A stretch of DNA of 64,000 nucleotides from Bathynomus jamesi (Eukaryota; Arthropoda; Malacostraca; Isopoda; Cirolanidae). The position numbers and the translations under genes are program-made. The notes below the pieces were generated by a model that was given only the letters and a program-made list of their open reading frames with translations, did not search any database and was not told the DNA's origin. Below, one piece after another: positions 22,134-31,867 of the stretch; position 1 is the first letter of the stretch; every line of letters starts with the position of its first letter. The DNA lies in NCBI GenBank assembly GCA_023014485.1, contig JAJOZX010001566.1, positions 5,001 to 69,000 on the forward strand. The letters are read 5' to 3'.

Positions 22134-24389
22134 TTATTGAGGAAGGAATGAAGTTTTTTTGGCTTTCCGTCTGTGTTTTTCTTCGGGCACGTCTCGCTTC
22201 AAACACCAGCAATAGTCCGCCAGCATATTGATATCCCAGTTTCCCTGGTACCTCTCTTCCATTATTTTGATATTTTGGTGAAATCGTTCACCCTGTTCCT
22301 CACTATAATCTCCGCAATTTTCAGGAAAATAGTCCAAGTGGGACCACAAAAAGTGCATTTTTATGGACATGCGCGACCCATGAGCTTTGAAAGCTTCCAT
22401 CAAGTTTTCGACAACGGACTCGTATTCTGGACTTCTACGCTTGCCAAGAAAATCAGTGACAACTGATTTGAATGCCTGCCAGGCATTCTTCTCAGTTGGA
22501 GTCATTGCGTTTTCGAACTGAGTATCCTTGATCAAAGTTCGAATTTGAGGACCATCAAAAACCCCAGCATTTAGTTTAGCATCAGATATATGAGGAAATT
22601 TACTCTCGAGATATCGGAATGCTGAACCCTCCTTATTCATTGATTTGATGAAATTTTTCATCAAGCGCAGCTTAATATGAAGTGGTGGGAGCAAAATTTT
22701 TGTTGGTGGTACAAGGGGCACTGAAACGACATTATGCGACCCAGGTTCAAAATTCTCTCTGGATGCCCATTCACGCTGTGCATAGTGCTTCTCATCCGCT
22801 CGGCTATCCCATTTGCAGAGGAAACATGGGTATTTCGTGTATCCCCCTTGCATTCCCAATACAAATGCCACAATCTGAAAAAAAATGAAAATATTTAAAG
22901 AATTTAGAGAATTTGTTCTATCAGATATATGCATTGGACTGTATCACTTCTGTGGGGAAATTAAGTGTTCTTATACGCTCTCAAATAACCTTTGGAAAAA
23001 CAACATAGTCAATAGCAATAGTTTACTTATGATATTAGTATTATCTTCAAATCTCCACAGATCCTCCAGTTATGTTGGTCGTATACGAGAGCATCCAGTA
23101 AAAATTTTATGATATCGTAGCTCTCAGTAAGTTGTACGGAATGTGCTACAGGGACTGATGCAACCCTATTCCCAATGTTGAGAAGTACTGCTTTCAAACT
23201 TCGTTTAGACGAGTCTATAAATAGTCTCCATTCTGATGCGTTATATGGCAGGCCCAAGGATTCGATTAGCCCCTCAACATTGCAGCAGTACACTAAGGAA
23301 GAGGTATTTTCGTGCACTGCAAAAAACTTGCGGAATTCTTCCTCTCGTTTCCTATACCAGGAGAATGTTGTTCCCGGAGCCAGCAAGTTGTCCTCTCGAA
23401 GTCGTGAGCCCAAGATCTCGGCAGCTAATTTGGAAAGTCCTAAATCCCTGGTAAGATCATTAAGTTTGGCCTGGTTGAGAGGCCTCGGCTCATTTGAAGC
23501 GGTATTTTGAGGTATATACGACTGGGACTGGTCATTGGCATTGGTCATTGATTCATCATCAGAATCATCGAAGTCCAGGGTTTGAGGTGGGTCGGGTATT
23601 GGAATTCCAGGACCATGGGGTACAGGTCTCATAGCAGAAGGAATGTCAGGGTATACGACAATGTGTTTATTCTTCTTGTCAACTCCTGAAAATAGAAACA
23701 CAGAAACATGGATATAAAACTTGCATATGAAATAGAAGAAGCATTCAGACAGTGGCGGCTCGTGAGGGAAGGCTGCGGTCTGTAAGATATGAAATAGGTC
23801 GATGGAGTCTGTATATTTTCTTTCTTTTTCATTCATATTGTCCCTTCGGGGACAATATGAATGAAAAAGAAAGAAAGTATACAATCATTGTATATGTAAA
23901 TGTAACTTGTATAACAATATGTATGTGTAAATGTATTTTCTATAACAATATGTATATGTAAATGTATGATTACCATTATGGTGAATATTATGCTAATATG
24001 GTGAATATTACATTATGGTGAATATTATGTCAAGTTTCATACGAGGATTTCAAAATATTTAAGAAAAATAAATTTATAAGCCCACCTTGGAGGTTTGTCA
24101 TGCAGAAATAGCAATCTGTCACGTGATCCTTTCCTTCTCTCCAAATCATGGGAATTCCAAAAGGCAAAGATTTCGCTCTGCCTTTGCTCCATCTTCTCAA
24201 ATTTTCAATGCACGTCTTGCAGCACATATGAGGGGCGAAATTTTTGTCCTGGTCCCCTAGCTTAATTCCAAAGTATGCTCTATACATTGTCTTCACAAAT
24301 TTAGTGATTTGAGACTGGTTATTTCGCATGGTAACCGCCCCACATATGTAGCAGAATCTATTGGGATAATTTTTACACGCTCTATTCAT
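22134..24389 (-). pseudogene. Three-exon transposon protein, family unassigned
   Basis: Exon 1 (24,389-24,086) encodes a zinc-finger-like segment with spaced Cys pairs (CYICGAV, CCKTCIENLRRW, CYFC) and ends before GTGGGC. Exon 2 (23,685-23,045) starts after CTATTTTCAG, with an acidic Pro-rich linker then WYRKREEEFRKFF and LGLPYNASEWRLFID. Exon 3 (22,874-22,134) starts after TTTTTTTTCAG and has YPCFLCKWDSRADEKHY, LLPPLHIKL, MHFLWSHLDYFPENCGDYSEEQGERFH and a basic tail. I recognise this protein type from many arthropod and cnidarian genomes but cannot name its superfamily. The exon 2 donor reads AT instead of GT, so splicing may be lost. Confidence 0.7.
23816..23877. repeat. Near-perfect hairpin with TTCG loop
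   Basis: Arms of about 29 bp (TTTCTTTTTCATTCATATTG and its inverse) close on CCC-TTCG-GGG, a UUCG tetraloop if transcribed. It lies in the first intron of the transposon gene. A CAGTGGCGGCTCGTG phrase 65 bp to the left resembles a hAT end without a visible partner. Confidence 0.85.
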
Positions 24390-25597
24390 TATGAAATATT
24401 TTATCTATATGCCTGAAAAGTAAAAAAAGATATTATACAAGTGAAACAAGTGATGATAGATGTTACTGTTCCAATTCCGCTTTGACAAAATCACAAAAAA
24501 TTCTATTTTACTTATGAGGCCATAGCCGGATAACCTGAGCTGATTGAGGAAAACGGATTGCAGATTCGAAATCAGCAGGAAAAACTCTATAAGAATCACT
24601 TACAAAACCCTTGACAGCAAAATTGATGCATACCAGTGTTATTGAAAATACATGGTGTGGAAGTTTCAGAGGCTACCCAACCTTTTCACGCCATATATAA
24701 ACGCGTTTTTGAAGGATAAGGTAGAAGTATCAGGGTATCCGCGGAGTTGATACCGAAGATGAAAAATCGGCCTATATTCAACGTTACCGTGACCGTGAAG
24801 GTATACAGTTTGACTGTTCTCAAATTGTAAAGAACTCTGGCAAGTGCTTTACTGCAAAGTTGTGTCTAAACAGTCTTTGGGGAAAATTTGCACAGAATAC
24901 TGACAAAGGGAACGTTCATTTGGCACAAAGTTATAGTGAAGTCTGGAATTATGCCAACGCTCCCGATAAAGAGGTCATGGAGATCGTGAATGTAGGTAAT
25001 ACTTACATAATAAAGTACAACAATACCGAATTGGCCACAGATACCTCACGGGTTACAAACATACCTGTAGCCAGCTTCACAACGGCCTATGCACGCATCA
25101 AACTTTGGGGTCTATTGCATTCTCTTGGTCAGAGGGTTCTGTACGCCGATACAGATAGTGTGATATTCACAGAGAGGGAGGGTGAATACATGCCTCCTAT
25201 TGGTGAATTCCTCGGAGAGTTGACTGATGAGATCAAGGATGAGTATGGAGACATCGCATACGCCGACTCTTCTGTCTCAACAGGACCAAAAACTTATGGG
25301 GTACGGGTGAGGGTGAGGGAGGATATGAAATATATCGTGAAGGCTAAGGGTATCACGCTCAACCAGGCGAATCGGTGGTCGTTAACTTTGATTCGTTGAA
25401 GGATCTAGTGTGCTTGGATAATGATGAGGGTGACCAGCCTCCCCCACCTAACTGTAGGTAGCCACAATTTTCGGGCGCAGAAGCTGGGGGACGTGAAGGA
25501 ACTTAGGGGTACAAAGGTGTGCCGTAACACCTATAAGAAACATTATCAGGTGCCTGGTAGCTATGATACCGTACCCTTTGGATACCATAATCTTTGA

Positions 25598-25703
25598 TAT
25601 GTCTATTGCTAACTTATTTATTACACGTATTTGTAAATATATATTCCTTGAATATTTCGTTTATTAAATAAATCGTGTTTCAATTAGCGTTTCACTTTCT
25701 CCT
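25598..25703 (+). terminator. PolB 3' end with poly(A) signal
   Basis: Sequence after the PolB stop is AT-rich and contains AATAAA at 25,667-25,672, about 70 bp downstream of the stop. This is the expected cleavage and polyadenylation signal. No other gene is seen before the GT run at 25,704. Confidence 0.55.
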
Positions 25704-25835
25704 TTGTGTGTGTGTGTGTGTGTGTGTGTGTACACAGGAGAAAATCCTAAGCTCCGCCCAGCGTGTGTACAGGAGAAAATTCTAAGCTCCGCCCAGCGTG
25801 TGTACAGGAGAAAGTTCCAAGCTCCGCCCACCTGT
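25704..25835 (+). promoter_or_regulatory. (GT)n plus three 35-bp GC-box repeats
   Basis: A (GT)n run (25,704-25,731) precedes three tandem 35-bp units, TGTACAGGAGAAAATTCTAA followed by GCTCCGCCCAGCGTG. Each carries a CCGCCC box, the core of an Sp1-type site. An inverted CCAAT (GATTGGT) follows immediately. The layout looks like a compact upstream promoter for the next ORF, but only the repeats are certain. Confidence 0.6.
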
Positions 25836-26363
25836 ATGATTGGTCACGTGAATCCTGCTACTACCTGGGCATATCTCTTCCCTGCGTGCTCAGTTGATCG
25901 CAGCAAGCCCTGGATCTCAGACGGACAAATACTCTACGGCTATTCTGGCGAGGGCATTTTAGGATTTCGTGGTACAAGTGATGTATTGAACTATGTTGTA
26001 GGACTAAACTTTATAAAAGCTAACACACACCGTGAAGTAGAAGATACAACACGTGCAGAAGAGAAGCAACGGATATGGATAGTGAGTCTTGTTGATGAGT
26101 GGTATGACAAGCGATATTATATCATGTTACATCATACCGACTACTCATACCCTACGGTTGAGAATGTAAATCTTGTTATCATGGAGAATCTTAAGTATTT
26201 TTACCACTATATTAATATATATTATGACGAGGTTTGTAGTGAGGTTGTGGCCAATGGTCTGTGTGAGTTTTTAACAGACTTTAGAGACGAGTATCGATTG
26301 TTAAACAAAAAGGATAAATATGGGCATATGTTTCTCTCAAATAGTGCACCGGAGTGTGAATAA
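25836..26363 (+). CDS. Unrecognised ORF downstream of PolB
   Basis: The frame from ATG 25,836 has 175 codons. It is moderately acidic, with TRAEEKQRIWIVSLVDEW and a Tyr-rich central part (YFYHYINIYYDEV), and ends in a charged region (EYRLLNKKDKYGH). There is no signal peptide or transmembrane helix, and I recognise no domain. A frame open upstream through the GC-box repeats is probably chance. Its orientation after PolB suggests a Polinton accessory gene, or a host-derived cargo, or an unrelated element. Confidence 0.4.
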   Translation: MIGHVNPATTWAYLFPACSVDRSKPWISDGQILYGYSGEGILGFRGTSDVLNYVVGLNFIKANTHREVEDTTRAEEKQRIWIVSLVDEWYDKRYYIMLHHTDYSYPTVENVNLVIMENLKYFYHYINIYYDEVCSEVVANGLCEFLTDFRDEYRLLNKKDKYGHMFLSNSAPECE

Positions 26364-27209
26364 AATGTGTTTAGTTCGTAAAAATCCCCCTATGCAAAAA
26401 TGTCTGGTGCGTATTCTGGGGAGTGGGAGTGATAAAACATTAAAACCGGTATTACTTCATGTACCGTAAAATTTCTCAAAACACCTGCCCAATATAATGG
26501 GATTCAAGTATTTACATGACTTTTAATGTTGGATCAGCGCCGTACACGTTTCATCAGCTTATGGTGTGACTCACTCCTCCCGTCGAGCCGATCCGTTGCA
26601 TGTGGCTCATAGTCAGCTCAGAGCTTGAACCGACTGAACATGCACTCCTCGAATACGATGTAACTTCCTTTGAGCAGCATTCTCAATGTCGTGTACGATG
26701 TGTCCGTGACGAAGTCGTTGCGCGTGTTCAAGCGTAAAACCGGTGCCATTAACTATATACTGAAAACGACTTGTAGATAAACAAACAAACGGAATGTTGT
26801 TTATTTAAGTGTTGAGGAGATGTATAGAATCTTCGTGGTAGTTGAGAAGTGGAGTGAGGATCGTTATAAAATTCCTGCAGGTGTGGTACAAGAAGAGATC
26901 AGATTAGTGATACCCCCCCTCATATGCCGTTGTTTGTACGTTGTGTATAAATAACGATCAGCCATGCATTGATATACGACTGATGTGGAAGAATGCATCT
27001 GATAATAACGCTCTTGTCCTTCGCGAAACCGTTTCATCCTCGACAGAATGTTTGAAATCGTCGGATTCCGCAAGCTGAAGCCTATATTAGACACGCGTAT
27101 TACGGATATGCTTTATTTTGATACGGCTCACCTACACCGTTCACCCTGAAGAACTATTTCTTTATATAATGAGCAGCTGTCGTAACGACTTAGAAGATTA
27201 TTTCAACTG
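26364..27209. other. Decayed coding-like DNA, unassigned
   Basis: Several short frames with few stops occur on the plus strand. One starts at 26,820 with 44 codons containing VVVEKWSEDRYKIPAGVVQEE. A 76-codon frame occurs on the minus strand (27,094-26,864). Base composition is richer in GC than 27.6-31 kb, which suggests former coding DNA. I see no recognisable family and no terminal repeat. Confidence 0.3.
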
Positions 27210-27575
27210 CCGCTATGCAGTGTGAAGAAGAGTTCACGATTGAAAAGCTCGGGCCGGTAAAAATAAACTCGATTGGAAAAGAGTGTTTATAAACTTGTAT
27301 TTAATAATGATGTTGTGGCTAACGATGACCTCTTTGTGCGTGCTTTTGATTGTATTCTAGCCGTATTTAAAGATAACTTGCCAATCGAATGTAAAGTGGG
27401 CACAAAAATAGTATTGAACGATATGAAGGCCATTTACATAGAGTATAGGTCTCCCTATAACTTGAGCGGTGAAATAATATTAAGCCGTGTTTACTGCGTA
27501 GTGCAAAGCAATAATGATGTAACTGTAGACTTGATTACGTGTGAGATTAGTGTTCTGCGCAGTAGAACAATGTGA
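27210..27575 (+). pseudogene. Unrecognised frameshifted gene
   Basis: Two plus frames join. An upstream piece at about 27,218-27,280 (EEEFTIEKLGPVKINSIGK) stops in the next frame, and from 27,273 a clean 100-codon frame contains FDCILAVFKDNLPIECKVGT, YIEYRSPYNLSGEIILSRVY and VDLITCEISVLRS. The alternating hydrophobic pattern suggests a beta-rich small domain. No family is recognised. It follows the unknown ORF and may be the last gene of the Polinton or of another element. Confidence 0.35.
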
Positions 27576-27589
27576 CTGTATTTTGATGT

Positions 27590-27890
27590 ATATTTATTTT
27601 CAGTATATTTAATTATTTAATATCATTGTGTATATATATTTCTCCTGTACTGCTATATTGATGGTTATACTCCATCGTTTTGTATTATATTATTTTTTAT
27701 TTTTTATTTTTTTATTTTAGTTAAGTGTAGTAGAAGATAAAGTGTATGTATTTATTTTCAATATATTTAATTATTTAATATAATTGTGTGTGTGTGTGTG
27801 TGTATATATATTTCTCCTGTACTGCTATATTGATGGTTATACTCCATCGTTTTGTATTATATTATTTTTTATTTTATTTTTTTTATTATA
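27590..27890 (+). repeat. 172-bp imperfect tandem duplication
   Basis: The phrase TCTCCTGTACTGCTATATTG begins at 27,641 and again at 27,813, and the flanks match for most of a 172-bp period. The second copy has gained a (GT)n run. It lies just after the last ORF, in AT-rich DNA with no gene up to 28,076. Confidence 0.85.
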
Positions 27891-28075
27891 TATATAATTC
27901 CTCGTTCATATTTCTTATACTATTATTATTTTTTATTGCATGTATTCCTCGTTTGATTGTATATTTATTTTCTATATATTTCATGAAATTGATTCCAATA
28001 ATTCGTCTAAATAAACAGAATGTTGTAATGGTGTTTTATTTAATTCTTTTGGTTGTAAACAATATTATTATTTAA

Positions 28076-28440
28076 TTATACCAAATGGCTGGTTACGCCT
28101 TCTAAACCGACTGACAGATTTCTGAGCCGCCAACTGTCAAGAATATATGCAGTAATTAAATAAATAGCGCAATCTGGCAACTCAACCCTAATAATGTACA
28201 CCTGAACAAGCCATTTACGCCTCCTAAGCCAACTGGCGGATTTACACCTTATAAGACAGAGGGCGCTCAGATGAACTCTCATTATGCGTCTGGCTGGAGC
28301 CAGGCGAACACCCTTCCTTCTCCTTTCTCTCCTTCTTAGGTTAAGACTTAGGTTAGGTTCCCCCCCATTGCATAACCCCCTCCCCCTTTGTTGCATACCC
28401 ATTTGCAACATCTTGCAACATTCTTGCACTCGTCCATACT
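28076..28440. other. Non-coding dispersed repeat
   Basis: Two related direct segments occur (TTACGCCTTCTAAACCGACT near 28,094 and TTACGCCTCCTAAGCCAACT near 28,214). The part near 28,150-28,195 is the inverted relative of 349-400. Pyrimidine-rich DNA follows. No gene is seen. Confidence 0.45.
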
Positions 28441-28761
28441 TAGGGTTGCCAGATTTTTCAAATGCCCATGCGGGACAAAAAAATTTCTGGTTTTTTTTAA
28501 GACCAAATTTTTTTTCAAATTGAAACTAGATTTCTTCAACTGTTACAACAAACAAAATTAGAAAAATTTTATTACAATAATATTTAACAATTAAACATCG
28601 TGAATAAATTGAAATTATTATACATAATATTGAAATTCTAAATCAATTCATCCCTAAAAAATTTACTTAAAAAATATTTTTTGCGGGACATTTTGAACGC
28701 GGGATTTTGACGCGGAATTTTGACGCGGGATTTTTTGGATACGGGACGTCTGGCAACCCTA
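28441..28761. mobile_element. 321-bp hAT MITE
   Basis: The ends are TAGGGTTGCCAGA and the inverted TCTGGCAACCCTA. The 8-bp duplication is TCCATACT versus CCCATACT, one mismatch (28,433-28,440 and 28,762-28,769). The interior has CGCGGGATTTTGACGCGG motifs and no frame. Confidence 0.85.
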
Positions 28762-28769
28762 CCCATACT

Positions 28770-29375
28770 ACTTGACTACTCAGATGTTCGTATATGTAAA
28801 ATTTAAATTTTTTACATCATTCCATGTCACTTGAAAATATTTATTTCCAAACTGGTGAAAATTTAGCTCCAATTTTAACGAAGAAGGATTCGTAAACCAA
28901 CCATCACAGTTGCAAATGATTGCCGATGGAACATGCTGTGTATATAAAATGAAAGTTCAGAACATCACGGAAGCTGTGATTTTCCTGCTTTGATATCGCT
29001 CATCCAAAGCCATTAACTAACACACCAACATTCATCCAAAAAGTGTTAATAAGTTTCCTAGAGAGACACAAAATCTTTAAATGAAGTGCTGATATCGCCG
29101 AAAGAAAGGTAAATGTTAAATTAACTTCATGCAAAAGTTAGTTTTGAGATTACATATTGAAACTTTAAGTTTAAAAGTGTATGTGGAAGTCTAAAAATTA
29201 TAAAAATATTCATAAATTATTTCTGTAAAATATAAAATTGTGTAAAAAATTTCATTAAATATTATTAAATATTAAATTAATGTATATAAATTCTAAAATT
29301 GTTTAAATATTGCAAATTAAATTTTTACTAAGTTATATTACTTGATTTCATTTTTGTGTTTGTACAGTATATGTA
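28770..29375. other. AT-rich, no feature seen
   Basis: I find no gene, repeat unit or inverted end in this AT-rich stretch. Confidence 0.4.
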
Positions 29376-29458
29376 CACAGAGTGTCTCAGAAGTCGTGCA
29401 TCATATTTATAGATGCAGATGACCTGAATCTGTGGTGCGCGACTTCTGAGACACCCTG
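29376..29458. mobile_element. Tiny mariner-type hairpin MITE
   Basis: The inverted ends CAGAGTGTCTCAGAAGTCG and CGACTTCTGAGACACCCTG flank about 45 bp, with TA on both sides (29,374-29,375 and 29,459-29,460). A structure of about 83 bp is at the lower limit for a mobile MITE. Confidence 0.75.
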
Positions 29459-29754
29459 TACAGTAGGTGCAAAAATTACAGCCGGAAATGCGATGGAATT
29501 CCATTAATTTGTAATTTAATAACAAAAGGAAATGAATATTACTGCAAAACCTCATCAAGTTGTACCGTAAGTGAAGGCTGTAATCTCATATTTTGTATAT
29601 TTCCCTTTTGCAGTTATTACAGCTGGCACTCCTCGTGGTACTGATTCAATCAATATATTGATAATATCTTAGGTGATGTTGTTCTAGCTCTAATATATCT
29701 TTGCTGTATTCTTTTTCTAAAGTTTTTAAATTTAATTTGAATACACTGATTGTT

Positions 29755-30345
29755 ATTTTAATCCGAAATGTATGTTGCAAAGAAGATTGAAACACGATTG
29801 CTTTTGAGATACATTCTTTTCTTTTGATTTAAAGTAGGCATTAAAAAGCAGAGAGAAAAACTACTGTTTTCGAAGTACACTACTGGTTTAGGGATAAAAT
29901 TATTAATTTTCATTCAAAATACCTATCAAAAAAGAAACAGAAACGCGACTTCTTTCAAGATGCAGTTATTTGTTTTGATCCGAAATATACTTTGATTAGG
30001 GGTCAGAAACACTACTACTTTAGAGATATAATTACTAATTTTGATCCAAAGTATGCATTGAATATGAAATAAAAATACCACTACTTTTCAGACAGGGTTA
30101 TTTATTCTGACCACAAATATATACTCAAAACGAGACAGGAACACTATTGCTTCAGAGATATACTACTGATTTTGATCCAAAATATATATTAAAAGAGAAA
30201 CCGAAACACAGCTGCTTTGATCCGAGATATATATACAGTATGTAATCAAAAAGAGACTCGTTGCTTTTGAGATGCGGTTACTAGTTTTCAGTCATTATTT
30301 TCAGTCATTATTGCACCTGAAAAGAGAGAGAATAAAGCGCATTTG
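29755..30345 (+). repeat. Decayed minisatellite, about 65-bp unit
   Basis: A diverged unit recurs about eight or nine times. Each unit has the order GAAACAC-CTACTTT, AGAGATA, a TACTAATTTTGATCC-like core, AAATATAT and AAAAGAGA. Copies are heavily mutated, with no two identical. No protein frame runs through it. Confidence 0.7.
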
Positions 30346-31721
30346 ATCTAAGGTGTATTATTTCAATTTAAGAATAGCAATGCAAATAAAAATAAAAATT
30401 GTTAGTACGGAGAAGAGATGTACTCGAAACTAAACGCAAATCAGAATATACTTGATATTTTTGCAGATGAGTTTAGCACAATTGGTTTGAGGACGAAATA
30501 AAGGATCAACACGAGTCGAGTAAATCCTGAGTGTTGCCTGGTGTTTTCGTTGACTGTCATTTAGTCTTTATGCCCACTCTTCATGTGTTCAAAATGACCT
30601 GTACCCTTTGAAAAGTAATCAAATTTTATGTGATATAAAGGTGATAAAGGAAAGACGAACGAGTGGGACAGGGAAAAGAAATCGAAGAAATGAAACTGGA
30701 GTGCAGGAAAGTGAAGATGCCTAGGCTAAAGTAGTCCTGCTCAGCTACATGTTTAGGCTTACTTGAAAATAAAAACCTAACATACCCTCCTAAAACCATA
30801 GCACTAAGTACCAGTGACGTAACACCAACACCTCTCGCATAATGTGCAAAAAAATATTTTCCATAAAATAAAGACATTTAAAATCTTATAAAATAAAATT
30901 GAAAATTATTATATAATGCATAATAATTACCGAATTACATTACATTAATTCATTAAATGTAATTTAACTACATTTCTACTATACAATTTTTATAATAGAA
31001 GAGTAACTAAAATGTATTTATATTTAAGGTTAACATGACTGGGGCAGGTCATCAAAAAGCATTAAAATTTTCTCAGTTGGTCAACGTGACATTTACTACA
31101 CTTCTTATAGACAATAAAAGTTGCCATGGATCGTATGACCTGTTCATAATTGCCGTTTTAAAGTTTAATAAAGTCGTAAAAGATAGACACTGTTTGTTCA
31201 AGTTAGAAAGAAATTGTGTAAATAGATACTTAGATAATTTATGTAGCCAGAGGATTTTGAACAGCGACAAATATGTTTTCTAACTCTTTTATTTTCTCTA
31301 CAGGGTTCAGAAAATGTGCGCCGAGACATCAATTACAGTGGATTTCACTAAAGCAGAAATTAGTTAAATACGTTCAATAAAGTTAGTAATTGAAGTATGT
31401 ATACAAAAGCCAGACAAATAAATATTTAATTAAGTACGGTAAAATGGTTATAAAGACCTCAGGTCAATGTCCCATTTGCATGTAGTCCTCTTCAATAGAA
31501 ACGTGGCAATACTTGGTTTAGAGAGTATTGGTGTATATTTATTTTTCCTAATTCTACTACTTATATAATGTTTCAAAAGTCGTGACCGTTGACTCGAATT
31601 TTTACGAGATATTTTCTTTTATAAAGTTTCAGCTTTCCTTTTTGAAGTTAATTTTCTTTTAGAGAAATTTTGGCAAGTAACAATCAAGTTTTCCGTTGAT
31701 GTTCGACTAAGATTTTATATA
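30346..31721. other. AT-rich non-coding
   Basis: There is no supported gene. An 82-codon plus frame at 31,035-31,283 has no recognisable motif and no context, so I leave it unannotated. Confidence 0.4.
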
Positions 31722-31786
31722 CCTTACAACCTTACAAAGGTTCCGCGCGATGATTTCTCATTTCGCGAAGGTCAAGCTTGTCGCCC

Positions 31787-31795
<9 letters not shown>
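31722..31795 (-). mobile_element. 3' tail of a CR1-like LINE
   Basis: The segment ACCTTACAACCTTACAAAGG followed by TTCCGCGCGATGATTTCTCA matches the 3' end of the LINE at 60,985-61,060 almost base for base. The copy is truncated at the (TC)n run. Only about 70 bp remain. Confidence 0.85.

Positions 31796-31864
<69 letters not shown>
31790..31864. repeat. (TC)n(TA)n microsatellite
   Basis: About 20 TC units are followed by about 16 TA units, directly at the broken LINE tail. Confidence 0.95.

Positions 31865-31867
<3 letters not shown>

Larger units (their letters stand above)
21853..24638 (-). mobile_element. 2.8-kb transposon with CACTG ends and TTA duplication
   Basis: The ends are CACTGGTATGCAT and the inverted ATGCATACCAGTG, with weaker inverted similarity further in (GTCTGCTGTGAGGGTTTT versus TTTTGCTGTCAAGGGTTTT). 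The 3-bp duplication is TTA (21,850-21,852 and 24,639-24,641). CACTG ends with a TWA duplication fit the CMC group (for example Chapaev3-like); a Harbinger-type TWA duplication is the alternative. It carries one minus-strand gene. It sits in the PolB palm region between motif A and motif B. Confidence 0.85.
18911..25597 (+). pseudogene. Polinton protein-primed DNA polymerase B, interrupted
   Basis: Many frames contribute in order. At 19,235-19,849 a Cys-rich region (CKWC, CDVCRRTF, HKSIGTC) leads to exonuclease motif I, YYDIETY. Exonuclease motif II, AHNGAKFD, is encoded at 19,844-19,867 in another frame. The 19,840-20,298 and 20,238-20,387 frames follow, then a hAT MITE, then 20,991-21,198 and 21,158-21,829. 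The latter has GCWWHGC, palm motif A YYDVCSLYPHVMK and YPVG. After a 2.8-kb transposon (21,853-24,638) come motif B NSLWGKFAQ and motif C YADTDS (24,860-25,399), and a C-terminus ending TVPFGY (25,597). Catalytic residues persist, but at least six frame changes and two insertions inactivate it. Confidence 0.9.
4240..27576. mobile_element. Polinton/Maverick element, degraded and multiply interrupted
   Basis: Every hallmark Polinton gene is present in collinear order. The minus strand carries ATPase, integrase, two capsid proteins and a cysteine protease, and the plus strand a protein-primed PolB. Removing the nested insertions (12,154-18,910, 20,388-20,991 and 21,853-24,641) leaves about 11 kb from 4471 to the PolB stop. 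Typical Polintons are 15-20 kb, so the ends may have been lost. The certain core is 4471-25,597; including 25.8-27.6 kb is an inference, because the ORFs there share its orientation and decay but match nothing I know. Neither terminal inverted repeats nor a 6-bp duplication was found. Confidence 0.9.

Noticed and set aside
4240..28430. Polinton terminal inverted repeats
   Set aside because: Comparison by eye of the left flank with several right-side candidates gave no convincing inverted match, so no terminus is claimed.
31035..31283. 82-codon plus ORF
   Set aside because: No motif, no neighbours and composition equal to the non-coding surroundings.
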